From assembly GCA_945869265.1 (NCBI GenBank), contig CAMBOI010000025.1, forward strand, positions 1 to 43,747: a DNA stretch of 43,747 bases, written 5' to 3'. The position numbers and the translations under genes are program-made. Of the stretch, positions 16,085 through 24,303 are shown piece by piece. The stretch comes from an uncultured Prevotella sp. (lineage in GTDB: Bacteria; Bacteroidota; Bacteroidia; Bacteroidales; Bacteroidaceae). The stretch's first letter is position 1, and each line of letters starts with the position of its first letter. The notes beneath the pieces were generated by a model, which was not told the origin of the DNA, ran no database searches, and saw only the letters and a list, made by a program, of their open reading frames with translations.

Positions 16085-16762
16085 ATGTTAGGAACGATTG
16101 TGAATACATGCACGATAATTATCGGGTCAATAGTGGGTACGGTGCTCCACAGGGGTATCAAGGAGAAATATAAGCGTGTGCTGTATGACGGACTTGGACT
16201 TGCAAGTCTCGCCATCGGACTCAATGCCACTATCACTCATCTGCCAAAGAGCCAATATCCCGTGCTCTTCATCATATCTATGGCTCTTGGAGGCATCATA
16301 GGCACAAGGCTCGACATCAACGGACGATTTCATCGTCTTGTGGATAGAAAGGGGAAAAATGGACTTGCCGACGGCCTCTCGACAGCCATCCTGCTCTACT
16401 GCATCGGTCCGCTCTCCATGCTCGGCCCAGTTATCAGTGCCCTCAAGGGTGACAACACTTTCCTCTTCACCAATGCCACCCTCGACCTCGTGTCGTCGAT
16501 AGTCTTTGCCTCCACCTACGGCATTGGCATGATTCTTGCAGCCCCGGTGCTTTTCCTTTGGCAGGGAATGTTCTGGCTCGTTGCCCATCTGTCGAGCCAG
16601 GCGGTGAGTGATGCCCTGATGTCGGAACTCCTTATCGTAGGCGGACTGATGATTACGGGCAGCGGACTTGCCCTCCTAAACCTAAAGGACTGCAAGACAC
16701 TGAATTTTCTTCCAGCCCTTGCAGTCCCAGTCATTTGGTTTGTTATCAAGTCGTTTATCTGA
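16085..16762 (+). CDS. DUF554 family membrane protein
   Basis: The 225-residue protein has about six or seven hydrophobic segments and the family's conserved start MLGTIVNTCTIIIGSIVGT, and GLASLAIGLNATI, GGIIGTRLDI and LLYCIGPLSMLGPVISALKG. This is the YqgA/YdfK family, predicted transporters of unknown substrate in the inner membrane. The gene overlaps the end of the convergent glnN by 8 bp, so the two stops share sequence and no dedicated terminator lies between them. Confidence 0.92.
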   Translation: MLGTIVNTCTIIIGSIVGTVLHRGIKEKYKRVLYDGLGLASLAIGLNATITHLPKSQYPVLFIISMALGGIIGTRLDINGRFHRLVDRKGKNGLADGLSTAILLYCIGPLSMLGPVISALKGDNTFLFTNATLDLVSSIVFASTYGIGMILAAPVLFLWQGMFWLVAHLSSQAVSDALMSELLIVGGLMITGSGLALLNLKDCKTLNFLPALAVPVIWFVIKSFI

Positions 16763-18947
16763 TAAACAACATCTCGCGGTATTTTGGCAGAGTCCATAGT
16801 CCGTCCTCTACTATCAGTTCGAGATTGTCGATCTCCTTGCGTATGGCATCCATCTTGGGATTCACCTCGTCGTGATAGGCGATGGCGCGCTGATGGATGT
16901 CCTCTATGCGGTTGGCTATGCGGCGACATTCCACCAGTTCGTCAACATAGGTCTCGATGCGCTCGGTGCGCTCGGCAATCTCCTCGATGAGCTTGAGGTT
17001 GCGGGTGCTGAGGCGTTCGGCCTTGTCGGCAGTGAACACCGACTTCATCGCCTGCACATTGCGGATGAGCTGGCTCTGATAGTGGGTGGCCACGGGGATG
17101 ATATGGTTCATCGAGAGGTCGCCAAGCACGCGGGCTTCTATCTGCACACGCTTGACGTAGGTTTCCCATTTCACCTCGTTGCGCGCCTCAAGTTCCTTGC
17201 GTGACATTACCTTGGCCGACTCAAACATGCGGATGCTATCCTCGTCAAGATAACGCTCGAACACCACAGGGCAACTGCGCTCCACGTCGAGTCCGCGGCG
17301 GCGTGCCTCTTCCACCCATTCCTCACTATATCCGTTGCCGTCGAAGCGGATGGGCTTGCAGGTCTTGATGTCCTCGCGCAGAACGTCGATGATTGCACTC
17401 ACCTTGCTCTCGCCTTTGCTGATGAGGGCATCCACGCGCTGCTTGAAGCTGACGAGAGCCTCGGCCATGGCGGCATTGAGGGTTATCATCGCCGAGGCGC
17501 AGTTGGCTTCGGAGCCGATGGCGCGGAACTCAAAGCGGTTGCCGGTGAAGGCAAACGGGGAGGTGCGGTTGCGGTCGGTGTTGTCGATGATGAGGTCGGG
17601 TATCTGCGGTATGTCGATTTCCATTCCCTGCTTGCCCTTGATGTTGAAGAGGTCGTCCTTGTCCGACTGCTCGATGTGGTCGAGTACCTCGTTGAGCTGT
17701 TGTCCGAGGAACGACGAGATGATGGCTGGAGGTGCCTCGTTGCCGCCAAGGCGATGGGCGTTGGTGGCACTCATGATGGAGGCTTTGAGCAATCCGTTGT
17801 GGCGATATACTGCCATGAGTGTCTCGACGATGAATGTGACAAAGCGCAGGTTTTCCTCGGGTGTCTTGCCAGGGGCATGGAGCAGCACACCGTTGTCGGC
17901 ACACAGGCTCCAGTTGTTGTGCTTGCCCGAACCGTTGATGCCGTCGAATGGCTTTTCGTGAAGGAGGATGCGGAATCCGTGCTTGCGTGCCACCCTTTTC
18001 ATCAGCGACATCAAGAGCATGTTGTGATCGACGGCGAGATTACATTCCTCGTATATCGGAGCCAACTCAAACTGGTTGGGAGCCACCTCGTTGTGGCGCG
18101 TCTTGCATGGGATGGCAAGTTCGAGAGCCTGTATCTCAAGGTCTTTCATAAAGGCCTGAACGCGGTCGGGGATAGTGCCGAAGTAGTGGTCGTCCATCTG
18201 CTGATTCTTGGCACTCTCGTGGCCCATGAGTGTGCGGCCTGTGAGCATGAGGTCGGGGCGGGCTGAGTAGAGGCCTTCATCCACGAGGAAGTATTCCTGT
18301 TCCCATCCCAGGTTACACGTCACCTTTGTCACATTGTCATAGAAGAGTTGGCATACGTCGGTGGCGGCACGATCCACGGCATGCAGTGCGCGCAGCAGTG
18401 GAGCCTTATAGTCGAGGGCTTCACCGGTGTAGGAGATGAAGATGGTGGGGATACACAGTGTGTCGTCGATGATGAACACGGGCGATGTGGGGTCCCAGGC
18501 TGAGTAGCCTCGGGCCTCGAAGGTGTTGCGTATGCCGCCATTGGGGAACGATGATGCGTCGGGCTCTTGCTGCACAAGCAGTTTGCCACTGAAGTTCTCC
18601 ACCATACCGCCCTTGCCGTCGTGCTCCACGAAGGCGTCGTGCTTCTCGGCAGTGCCTTCTGTCAGGGGCTGAAACCAGTGGGTGTAGTGGGTAACGCCAT
18701 GCTCTATGGCCCATTGTTTCATTCCCTCTGCCACTGCGTCGGCAATGGAGCGGTCGAGGCGGGCACCGTTGTCGATGACGTCTATGAGTTTCTCGTATAC
18801 GTCGGCAGGCAGATACTTATACATCTTCTGGCGTGTAAAAACGTATTTGCCGAAGTATTCCGACGGTCTTTCTTTTGGGGTGGGGACATCTATAGCCTTT
18901 TTCTTGAAGGCCTCTTCCACCACTTGGAATCTTAAGTTCTCAGACAT
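16755..18947 (-). CDS. glnN: Glutamine synthetase type III
   Basis: This ATP-dependent enzyme makes glutamine from glutamate and ammonia. It has 730 residues, the typical length of the large GSIII class, which is common in Bacteroidota. Motifs include NGSGKHNNWS (substrate loop), GGNEAPPAIISSFLG (GSIII signature) and NRTSPFAFTGNRFEFRA (ATP/metal site). The GSIII-specific C-terminal helical part follows (ALISKGESKV onward, with VATHYQSQLI). It lies 42 bp downstream of aguB with no promoter box in the gap, so it is probably co-transcribed with a gene whose product releases ammonia. Confidence 0.96.
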   Translation of the reverse strand: MSENLRFQVVEEAFKKKAIDVPTPKERPSEYFGKYVFTRQKMYKYLPADVYEKLIDVIDNGARLDRSIADAVAEGMKQWAIEHGVTHYTHWFQPLTEGTAEKHDAFVEHDGKGGMVENFSGKLLVQQEPDASSFPNGGIRNTFEARGYSAWDPTSPVFIIDDTLCIPTIFISYTGEALDYKAPLLRALHAVDRAATDVCQLFYDNVTKVTCNLGWEQEYFLVDEGLYSARPDLMLTGRTLMGHESAKNQQMDDHYFGTIPDRVQAFMKDLEIQALELAIPCKTRHNEVAPNQFELAPIYEECNLAVDHNMLLMSLMKRVARKHGFRILLHEKPFDGINGSGKHNNWSLCADNGVLLHAPGKTPEENLRFVTFIVETLMAVYRHNGLLKASIMSATNAHRLGGNEAPPAIISSFLGQQLNEVLDHIEQSDKDDLFNIKGKQGMEIDIPQIPDLIIDNTDRNRTSPFAFTGNRFEFRAIGSEANCASAMITLNAAMAEALVSFKQRVDALISKGESKVSAIIDVLREDIKTCKPIRFDGNGYSEEWVEEARRRGLDVERSCPVVFERYLDEDSIRMFESAKVMSRKELEARNEVKWETYVKRVQIEARVLGDLSMNHIIPVATHYQSQLIRNVQAMKSVFTADKAERLSTRNLKLIEEIAERTERIETYVDELVECRRIANRIEDIHQRAIAYHDEVNPKMDAIRKEIDNLELIVEDGLWTLPKYREMLFIR

Positions 18948-18989
18948 TTCCTATTTCTTTTTTTTGTTGTTTGAAGTTTGCTTGTATTA

Positions 18990-19874
18990 TCAGTCGATGA
19001 ATCGCCGAGTGATACCGCTGTATTCCTCTATGCGCCTGTCGCGAAGGAAGGGCCACCAACGGCGCACATCCTCGCTGTGATCAAGGTCAACGCCTACAAT
19101 GACGCTTTCCTCTTCCTCATTGGAGGCCTCGTAGTAGATTTCACCTTGTGGACCGGCGACAAACGAGGTGCCCCAGAACTGTATGCCCTTGGTGCGCCCC
19201 GAGGGGTCGGGCTCGAATCCTACACGATTTACTGCCACTACGGGCAGTCCATTTGCCACGGCATGTCCACGCTGCACTGTCTGCCATGCCCTGCGCTGGC
19301 GCTCTTGTTCTTGTTCACTGTCGCTCGACTCATATCCTATGGCTGTGGGATAGACGAGTAGTTCGGCTCCCTGAAGAGCCATCAGTCGGGCTGCTTCGGG
19401 ATACCACTGGTCCCAGCACACCATCACGCCGAGTCGGCCTACGGACGTGTCGATGGGATGGAATCCGAGGTCGCCGGGGGTGAAGTAGAATTTCTCGTAG
19501 TAGGCTGGGTCGTCGGGGATGTGCATCTTGCGGTATTTGCCGGCGATGCTTCCATCTTTCTCTATCACTACGGCTGTGTTGTGATAGAGTCCGGCAGCAC
19601 GGCGTTCGAACAGTGATGTAACAATCACCACTCCGCACTGCTTGGCTATCTCACCGAACATCTGTGTGGATGGTCCGGGGATGGGCTCGGCTAATTCGAA
19701 GTTATCCACATTCTCCTCCTGACAGAAGTAGAGGGAGTTGTGCAACTCTTGAAGCACCACGAGTTGTGCTCCACGTTTGGCAAGGTCGGCAATGCCTTCT
19801 GCCAATCTCAGAATGTTTGTCCTCCTGTCGGCTACATTGTGCTGCTGGAGGAATCCTATTTTTATCTTTCTCAT
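18990..19874 (-). CDS. aguB: N-carbamoylputrescine amidase
   Basis: AguB hydrolyses N-carbamoylputrescine to putrescine, CO2 and ammonia, the last step of the agmatine route. It is a nitrilase-superfamily protein with the Glu-Lys-Cys triad visible in VLQELHN, YRKMHIPDDP and VMVCWDQWYPE. The segment GRTKGIQFWGTSFVAGPQG is typical of this subfamily. I chose the ATG at 19874 (MRKIKIGFLQQ, 294 residues), which matches family N-termini, over the GTG at 19895. Neighbours aguA upstream and glnN downstream support the assignment. No TAnnTTTG box is seen just upstream. Confidence 0.94.
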   Translation of the reverse strand: MRKIKIGFLQQHNVADRRTNILRLAEGIADLAKRGAQLVVLQELHNSLYFCQEENVDNFELAEPIPGPSTQMFGEIAKQCGVVIVTSLFERRAAGLYHNTAVVIEKDGSIAGKYRKMHIPDDPAYYEKFYFTPGDLGFHPIDTSVGRLGVMVCWDQWYPEAARLMALQGAELLVYPTAIGYESSDSEQEQERQRRAWQTVQRGHAVANGLPVVAVNRVGFEPDPSGRTKGIQFWGTSFVAGPQGEIYYEASNEEEESVIVGVDLDHSEDVRRWWPFLRDRRIEEYSGITRRFID

Positions 19875-19895
19875 ATTTCTCTTTCTTTTTTCCAC

Positions 19896-20112
19896 AGATT
19901 TCTTTTATCCACAGATTTCTTTTATCCACAGATGTTTCTTTTTTTTCTGTCCACTGATGTTTTATTGTCCACAGATTAGCACAGATTGACACAGATTTTT
20001 CAATATCTAAAGATATTTTGATTTTCACAGATTTCAATTTTTCAATATTTCAATCCTAATAAATCAGAGCCAAAGGCTCTCAATCTGTGATAATCTGTGT
20101 TAATCTGTGGTC
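19896..20112. repeat. Intergenic ATCTGTG repeat cluster with long inverted arms
   Basis: The minus side (about 19891-19998) holds many copies of CCACAGATT / GCACAGATTGACACAGAT. The far side (20082-20111) holds the complement AATCTGTGATAATCTGTG and TTAATCTGTGG, so the two arms can pair over roughly 28 bp with few mismatches. Inside is a hairpin AGAGCC-AAA-GGCTCT (20066-20080) that could end aguA transcription. Such CTGTG-TTAATCTGTG sequences are familiar intergenic repeats in this phylum, from memory. Confidence 0.65.
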
Positions 20113-20119
20113 TGAAAAC

Positions 20120-21220
20120 CTACTCAGTGGTCTTCGCCTTGACAACAACTCCTGCGGGAAACTGCATGGTGCAGCAGTGGAGCGAGCCATGCTGGATGAT
20201 GATAGGGCGACAGTCGATGCCGATAATCTCGCGGTCGGGGAAGGCGTCAGCGATTACAGCTGCAGCCTCGGCGTCGAGGTCGGGCTGGGCGTAGGTGGGA
20301 TAGAGCACCGCTCCGTTGATGACGAGGAAATTGGCGTAGGTGGCTGGCAGACGTTCGGCGCCCTCCGTGGGACTGTCGAGGAATTGCTCGCCGTCGTAGT
20401 ATATCGGGCGGGGGGAGGGAAGGCGCAACAGGCGATATCCCCTGCCGCTTTTTGTCTGAAGCATGCGCAGGTCTTCCTCCATCTTATGCAACTGCTCGTA
20501 TTGCTCGTCATTCTCGTCGTCACATCCCATATATAACAACGTGTCGGCAGGAGCCACGCGCACGAGGGTGTCGATATGTCCGTCGGTGTCGTCGCCCACA
20601 AGGTCGCCATGGTCTATCCACAGAATCCTGTCAGCGGCGAGTCGTTTCTTCAATTCTTCTTCTATCTCGTCCTGACTGAGAGGCTGGTTGCGGTTGGGAG
20701 CCATCAGGCAGCCCGTTGTGGTGAACACGGTGCCCTCGCCGTCACTCTCTATCGAACCGCCTTCGAGCACGAAGTCATTGTAGTCGATGTACTCCCCGTT
20801 GACAATACCGGCGTCAAACAGGCTGCGGTTGATGCGATTATCAAGAGAGGCCTCGAATTTCTTTCCCCATCCATTAAACTGGAAGTCGAGCAGACGATGC
20901 CCCGTAAACGGACTCTTTTGCTCGCGATCTACGAGAGTGATGAATCCGTGGTCGCGCGCCCATGTGTCGTTGGTGTCGCACTTGACGTATGTGATACGTG
21001 GGGAGTGGGGTAATAGTTGTCGCACCTTGTTGGGTTCGGGAGTGACGATGATGAGTCGCTCGCGCTTGACAATCTCCTTTGCCATCCTGACGTATGTCTC
21101 AGTGATTTGCGGCAGGATCGGTTGCCAATCCGTGTTGGAGTGAGGCCATGTGAGCATCACTGCACTTTGGGGTGCCCATTCTGCGGGTAGCACCTTCCTG
21201 CTCGTGTCCTGTTGTTCCAT
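20120..21220 (-). CDS. aguA: Agmatine deiminase (peptidyl-arginine deiminase family)
   Basis: AguA converts agmatine to N-carbamoylputrescine plus ammonia. The guanidino-group-modifying fold is evident from WPHSNTDW, NDTWARDHGFITL (catalytic Asp region), DDTDGHIDTLVR (His/Asp) and the C-terminal nucleophile in GSLHCCTMQFPAG. The 366 residues match the family. The next gene of the pathway, aguB, lies downstream on the same strand across a repeat-rich 245-bp gap. A TAATTTTG box on the minus strand at 21250-21257 precedes the gene. Confidence 0.95.
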   Translation of the reverse strand: MEQQDTSRKVLPAEWAPQSAVMLTWPHSNTDWQPILPQITETYVRMAKEIVKRERLIIVTPEPNKVRQLLPHSPRITYVKCDTNDTWARDHGFITLVDREQKSPFTGHRLLDFQFNGWGKKFEASLDNRINRSLFDAGIVNGEYIDYNDFVLEGGSIESDGEGTVFTTTGCLMAPNRNQPLSQDEIEEELKKRLAADRILWIDHGDLVGDDTDGHIDTLVRVAPADTLLYMGCDDENDEQYEQLHKMEEDLRMLQTKSGRGYRLLRLPSPRPIYYDGEQFLDSPTEGAERLPATYANFLVINGAVLYPTYAQPDLDAEAAAVIADAFPDREIIGIDCRPIIIQHGSLHCCTMQFPAGVVVKAKTTE

Positions 21221-21249
21221 ATCCTTACATTATTTATATAATAATGGTG

Positions 21250-21329
21250 CAAAATTACACATTTTTTTCTATTTTCGTGCACTTTCATCCCAAATTGTTT
21301 GCATAAATGGAATTAAAAGGCTAATTTTG
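21250..21329. promoter_or_regulatory. Divergent promoters of aguA and fetAB
   Basis: On the minus strand TAATTTTGCACC (box at 21250-21257) serves aguA. On the plus strand TAATTTTG (21322-21329), with TTTG 20 bp upstream (21298-21301), serves fetAB. The boxes point away from each other and are 64 bp apart, so the two transcripts do not overlap. Confidence 0.7.
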
Positions 21330-21361
21330 CGCCTCGAAACATATAAAAAAGACAAAAAACG

Positions 21362-21985
21362 ATGTTGGAAATAAAGAATGTGAAGATAAAAATGGGCGAA
21401 CAACAGCTGCTTGGCGGACTCTCGTTCAGTGCCGAGGATGGGCAGGTGGTGTGCATCACAGGCGACTCGGGGTGCGGCAAGACATCCCTACTCAGGGCTA
21501 TCCTCGGATTCATTCCTTTGCAAGAGGGGCACATCAGTGTGGATGGTGAACTGCTCACTCCTGCAGCTGCCGGCGAATTTCGCAAGTATATAGCTTATGT
21601 GCCCCAGGATCTCGCAATGCCCATGGAGACAGTTGGCGAGATGGTGAGGATGCCGTTTGCGCTGAAGGCTAATCTCGCGACTCCGTTCTCCAAGGCAAGG
21701 CTGATGGAGGAATGGCAGAAACTCGACCTCGCTCCCGAACTATATGACAAGAAGGTGAGCGAACTGAGCGGAGGACAGCGACAGAGAATCATCATTTCGA
21801 CCCTCGGACTGCTGAAGAAGACGATTGTGCTTGCCGATGAACCGACATCGGCTCTCGATGCCCACACCACGGCTCTCGTGCTTGCCTATTTCAAGGCCTT
21901 GGCTGCCGGCGGTGCCACAGTGATAACCGTCAGCCACGACCCCGCCTTCACCGATGGTTGCGACAAGAAAGTCGTCACTGCGTAG
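21362..21985 (+). CDS. fetA: ABC transporter ATP-binding protein, FetA-like
   Basis: This is the ATPase subunit of a FetAB (YbbL/YbbM) exporter linked to iron homeostasis in Enterobacteria. It has 207 residues with Walker A GDSGCGKTS, Q-loop YVPQDLAMP, signature LSGGQRQ, Walker B TIVLADEPTSALD and the switch histidine VSHD. It is followed 68 bp later by the matching permease, with an AT-rich spacer (TTTAATTTTTTAATTC) between. The substrate is inferred from the family only. Confidence 0.9.
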   Translation: MLEIKNVKIKMGEQQLLGGLSFSAEDGQVVCITGDSGCGKTSLLRAILGFIPLQEGHISVDGELLTPAAAGEFRKYIAYVPQDLAMPMETVGEMVRMPFALKANLATPFSKARLMEEWQKLDLAPELYDKKVSELSGGQRQRIIISTLGLLKKTIVLADEPTSALDAHTTALVLAYFKALAAGGATVITVSHDPAFTDGCDKKVVTA

Positions 21986-22053
21986 CCTCTGGGAGCGTGG
22001 GCGTCAACTTTAATTTTTTAATTCTTTAATTTTTTTATTCTTTCAAGAAGACA

Positions 22054-22839
22054 ATGGACATTTCATGGTTCAGCATGGCAGTGGGACTGCTGCTGATGGG
22101 GATACCCCTTTATATATTCTGGCGCTTCGGCGTGAAACTCGTCAACTCGACGGTTGTGGCAACGGTGAGAATGGTGGTGCAACTGTTTCTCATCGGCCTG
22201 TATCTCAAGTATCTGTTTATATGGAACAGTGCGTGGATTAATCTCTTGTGGGTAGCCGTGATGGTGGGCGTGGCATCGTTCACTGCCACCAATCGCACTC
22301 ACCTCAAGAAATCGCTTTTTCTCTTGCCTGTGTCAGTGGGATTCTTCGCCTCGGCACTTGTGGTTGGAGCGTATTTCCTCGTCTTTGTCCTCCGACTCGG
22401 ACATCCTTTTGACGCCCGTTATTTCATTCCCATCATGGGCATTCTGATGGGCAATATGCTGAGTGTGGCGGTGATAGCCCTCAACAGTTATTACGACGCA
22501 CTGCAGCGTGAGCATCAGCTCTATCAATATCTGCTTGGCAACGGAGCCTCTCATCTCGAAGCCATCACTCCCTTCGTGCGCAAGGCTGTGGAGAAGGCGT
22601 TCGCCCCCTGTGTAGCCAATATGGCGGTGATGGGATTGGTGTCGCTTCCCGGCACGATGATAGGTCAGTTGCTTGGAGGTTCGCTTCCCGGAGTGGCTAT
22701 CAAGTATCAGATGATGATAATCATCATCACCTTTGCCGCCTCGATGCTCTCTCTTGGCATCACCCTCTATCTCGCCGATAGTCGCTCCTTTGACAAATAC
22801 GGCAACCTACGCAACATATTCGCAGATCGAACTCTCTGA
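22054..22839 (+). CDS. fetB: ABC transporter permease, FetB/YbbM (UPF0014) family
   Basis: This integral membrane protein has 261 residues and about six or seven membrane segments. Family features include VATVRMVVQLFLIGLYLKYL, FIPIMGILMGNMLSV, REHQLYQYLLGNGAS and VANMAVMGLVSLPGTMIGQ. It forms the membrane part of the exporter with FetA. No substrate-binding protein is nearby, as expected for an exporter. Confidence 0.92.
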   Translation: MDISWFSMAVGLLLMGIPLYIFWRFGVKLVNSTVVATVRMVVQLFLIGLYLKYLFIWNSAWINLLWVAVMVGVASFTATNRTHLKKSLFLLPVSVGFFASALVVGAYFLVFVLRLGHPFDARYFIPIMGILMGNMLSVAVIALNSYYDALQREHQLYQYLLGNGASHLEAITPFVRKAVEKAFAPCVANMAVMGLVSLPGTMIGQLLGGSLPGVAIKYQMMIIIITFAASMLSLGITLYLADSRSFDKYGNLRNIFADRTL

Positions 22840-22968
22840 AGTGTTTGTTATTGAGTGTCACATTGACCAATGTCAATGAGAAGGTGGAGGAAATGACGAA
22901 GGTCAACAAATGGGGGATTTGGAGGAAAAAGAGGGGGAAAAGTATTGTGGGATTGGAAAAAATGTCGT

Positions 22969-22976
22969 ACCTTTGC
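22969..22976 (+). promoter_or_regulatory. -7 promoter box of the orphan small gene
   Basis: TACCTTTGCACCG, with a TTGT element about 21 bp upstream (22945-22948), gives a normal Bacteroidota promoter. It leaves a leader of about 115 nt before the ATG at 23099. Confidence 0.65.
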
Positions 22977-23098
22977 ACCGTCAAAAGACAAAAAGACATC
23001 AGGATAACACAAGTGATTAATTCGAAGAGGGCGAATAAAGGAACGCCCAGAAGAGATTAGAAAAAGATTGTTTAATTAAAGAATGAAAGGGTAACATT

Positions 23099-23203
23099 AT
23101 GAGACGTATGATTAACAAAATCGCAGACAGCAAGAAGTTTAACAAGTATTGCGTCAACGTACTGAAAATGTACAACTATGGTAGAGTGAACTTGCCGGTT
23201 TAA
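23099..23203 (+). CDS. Small basic protein of 34 residues with its own promoter and terminator
   Basis: The frame reads MRRMINKIADSKKFNKYC then VNVLKMYNYGRVNLPV and ends in TAA, directly followed by a second in-frame stop TAG. It has eight Arg/Lys and one acidic residue, one Cys, and a predicted amphipathic helix in the first half. No family is recognised. The support is the arrangement: a good promoter at 22969, no other gene in the unit, and a strong rho-independent terminator at 23231-23284. The transcript of about 300 nt could also work as an RNA, or as both RNA and message. Confidence 0.6.
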   Translation: MRRMINKIADSKKFNKYCVNVLKMYNYGRVNLPV

Positions 23204-23230
23204 TAGTCCGGTAGTGAGTATAAAGACATA

Positions 23231-23284
23231 AGAGAGAGAGACTGGATGCAGGCTGAAAAGCCTCATTCGGTCTCTCTTTTTTTT
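23231..23284 (+). terminator. Rho-independent terminator of the small-gene transcript
   Basis: The outer stem AGAGAGAC...GTCTCTCT is followed by a run of T (23277-23284). An inner hairpin AGGCTGAAAAGCCT (about 23250-23263) sits within the loop. It is the cleanest intrinsic terminator in this part of the window. Confidence 0.85.
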
Positions 23285-23356
23285 GCGCTTTTTCTATGTT
23301 TTTCTTGCATATATGAAGAAAAACTCGTAATTTTGCAGAAAACAAGTTGAATTAAG

Positions 23357-24226
23357 ATGAAAAGTAAAGTAGTAGTATATGGATTTGCCGCCTTGTGTAT
23401 ATTGGCGGCTGTGGCTGTGCAGAAGATTTCGGCCGACAAGGTAGATGTGGCGGACGTGGATAATAGCGCAGTCGTAACAAAGGGTGAGAGCGCTGAAGAT
23501 ATGGATGGAAAATCCAATGCCCAAAGCAATGCTTACAATATTGAAATTCTGGCGCAAAGCGCTGATACCGACGGAGAAATATTATTGACGAGGGTAGGGT
23601 ATGTTACATCATATAACATCGCTAACAAGCAACCGAATTGGGTGGGATGGCGACTTACCGGAGATCATGTCACTGGTCCCTATCTTAGGAAAGGAATTAA
23701 GTTTCATGAAGATGAGGATGTGCCAGAACCAAGAGCCACGGATGCCGACTATCGCAGTTCGGGATACGACAGGGGACACATGTGTCCGTCGGGCGACAAC
23801 AAGTGGAGCCAGGAGGCACAGGAGCAGTCGTTTCTCTTCACAAATATCTGTCCGCAGATTCACGGTCTGAATGCAGGCGACTGGAACGAGATGGAGCAGC
23901 AATGCCGCAAATGGGCTGAGAAGGAAGGCGAGATATACATCGTCTGCGGACCGATATTCTATGGAAGTGCCACCCACAAAAAGATTGGTAAGAATAAGAT
24001 ACCTGTGCCTGAAGCCTTCTTCAAGGTTGTGCTCTCGATGAAAGACACTCCAAAAGCTATCGGTTTCATATATAAAAACCATTCGGGCAATCGCCCCAAG
24101 GGAGATTATGTGAACACCGTCGATCAGGTGGAGCGAATCACGGGAATCGACTTCTTCCCGTCGTTGCCTGATGACGTGGAAAACAAGGTGGAAGCCGAGG
24201 CAAATATCGAAGACTGGGGCATTTGA
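23357..24226 (+). CDS. Exported DNA/RNA non-specific endonuclease (NUC/EndA type)
   Basis: This beta-beta-alpha-metal nuclease degrades DNA and RNA outside the cytoplasm. It has 289 residues. The N-terminal hydrophobic segment (VVVYGFAALCILAAVAV) is a signal or anchor sequence. The catalytic motif is GYDRGHMCPSGDNKW (His general base) with the metal Asn in NICPQIHGLNAGDWNEME and the Glu/Arg-containing end VDQVERITGIDFFPSLPDD. A TAATTTTG promoter box lies at 23328-23335. Roles in nutrient or DNA scavenging are inference. Confidence 0.94.
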   Translation: MKSKVVVYGFAALCILAAVAVQKISADKVDVADVDNSAVVTKGESAEDMDGKSNAQSNAYNIEILAQSADTDGEILLTRVGYVTSYNIANKQPNWVGWRLTGDHVTGPYLRKGIKFHEDEDVPEPRATDADYRSSGYDRGHMCPSGDNKWSQEAQEQSFLFTNICPQIHGLNAGDWNEMEQQCRKWAEKEGEIYIVCGPIFYGSATHKKIGKNKIPVPEAFFKVVLSMKDTPKAIGFIYKNHSGNRPKGDYVNTVDQVERITGIDFFPSLPDDVENKVEAEANIEDWGI

Positions 24227-24291
24227 ACGCCAAAAATGATAAAATAACATAAAAAAGAGATTCATTTCTTGGAGTTTTCATAAGAAAAGTG

Positions 24292-24299
24292 TAACTTTG
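24292..24299 (+). promoter_or_regulatory. -7 promoter box of nif3, four bases before a GTG start
   Basis: TAACTTTG is followed by CAGC and then GTG at 24304. As for mutS2, the spacing of four bases puts the start codon at about the predicted transcription start. Confidence 0.6.
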
Positions 24300-24303
24300 C
24301 AGC

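Noticed and set aside
16755..16762. Overlap of DUF554 and glnN as a possible frameshift or error
   Set aside because: Both C-termini are normal for their families; an 8-bp convergent overlap is unremarkable.
21986..22000. GGGAGCGTGG, matching part of the CRISPR repeat
   Set aside because: A ten-base match without a second unit is expected by chance; no array or solo repeat is present.
22845..23060. 71-codon plus-strand frame
   Set aside because: It crosses the promoter of the 34-residue gene, and the composition is unlike a protein family; the promoter explains the region better.
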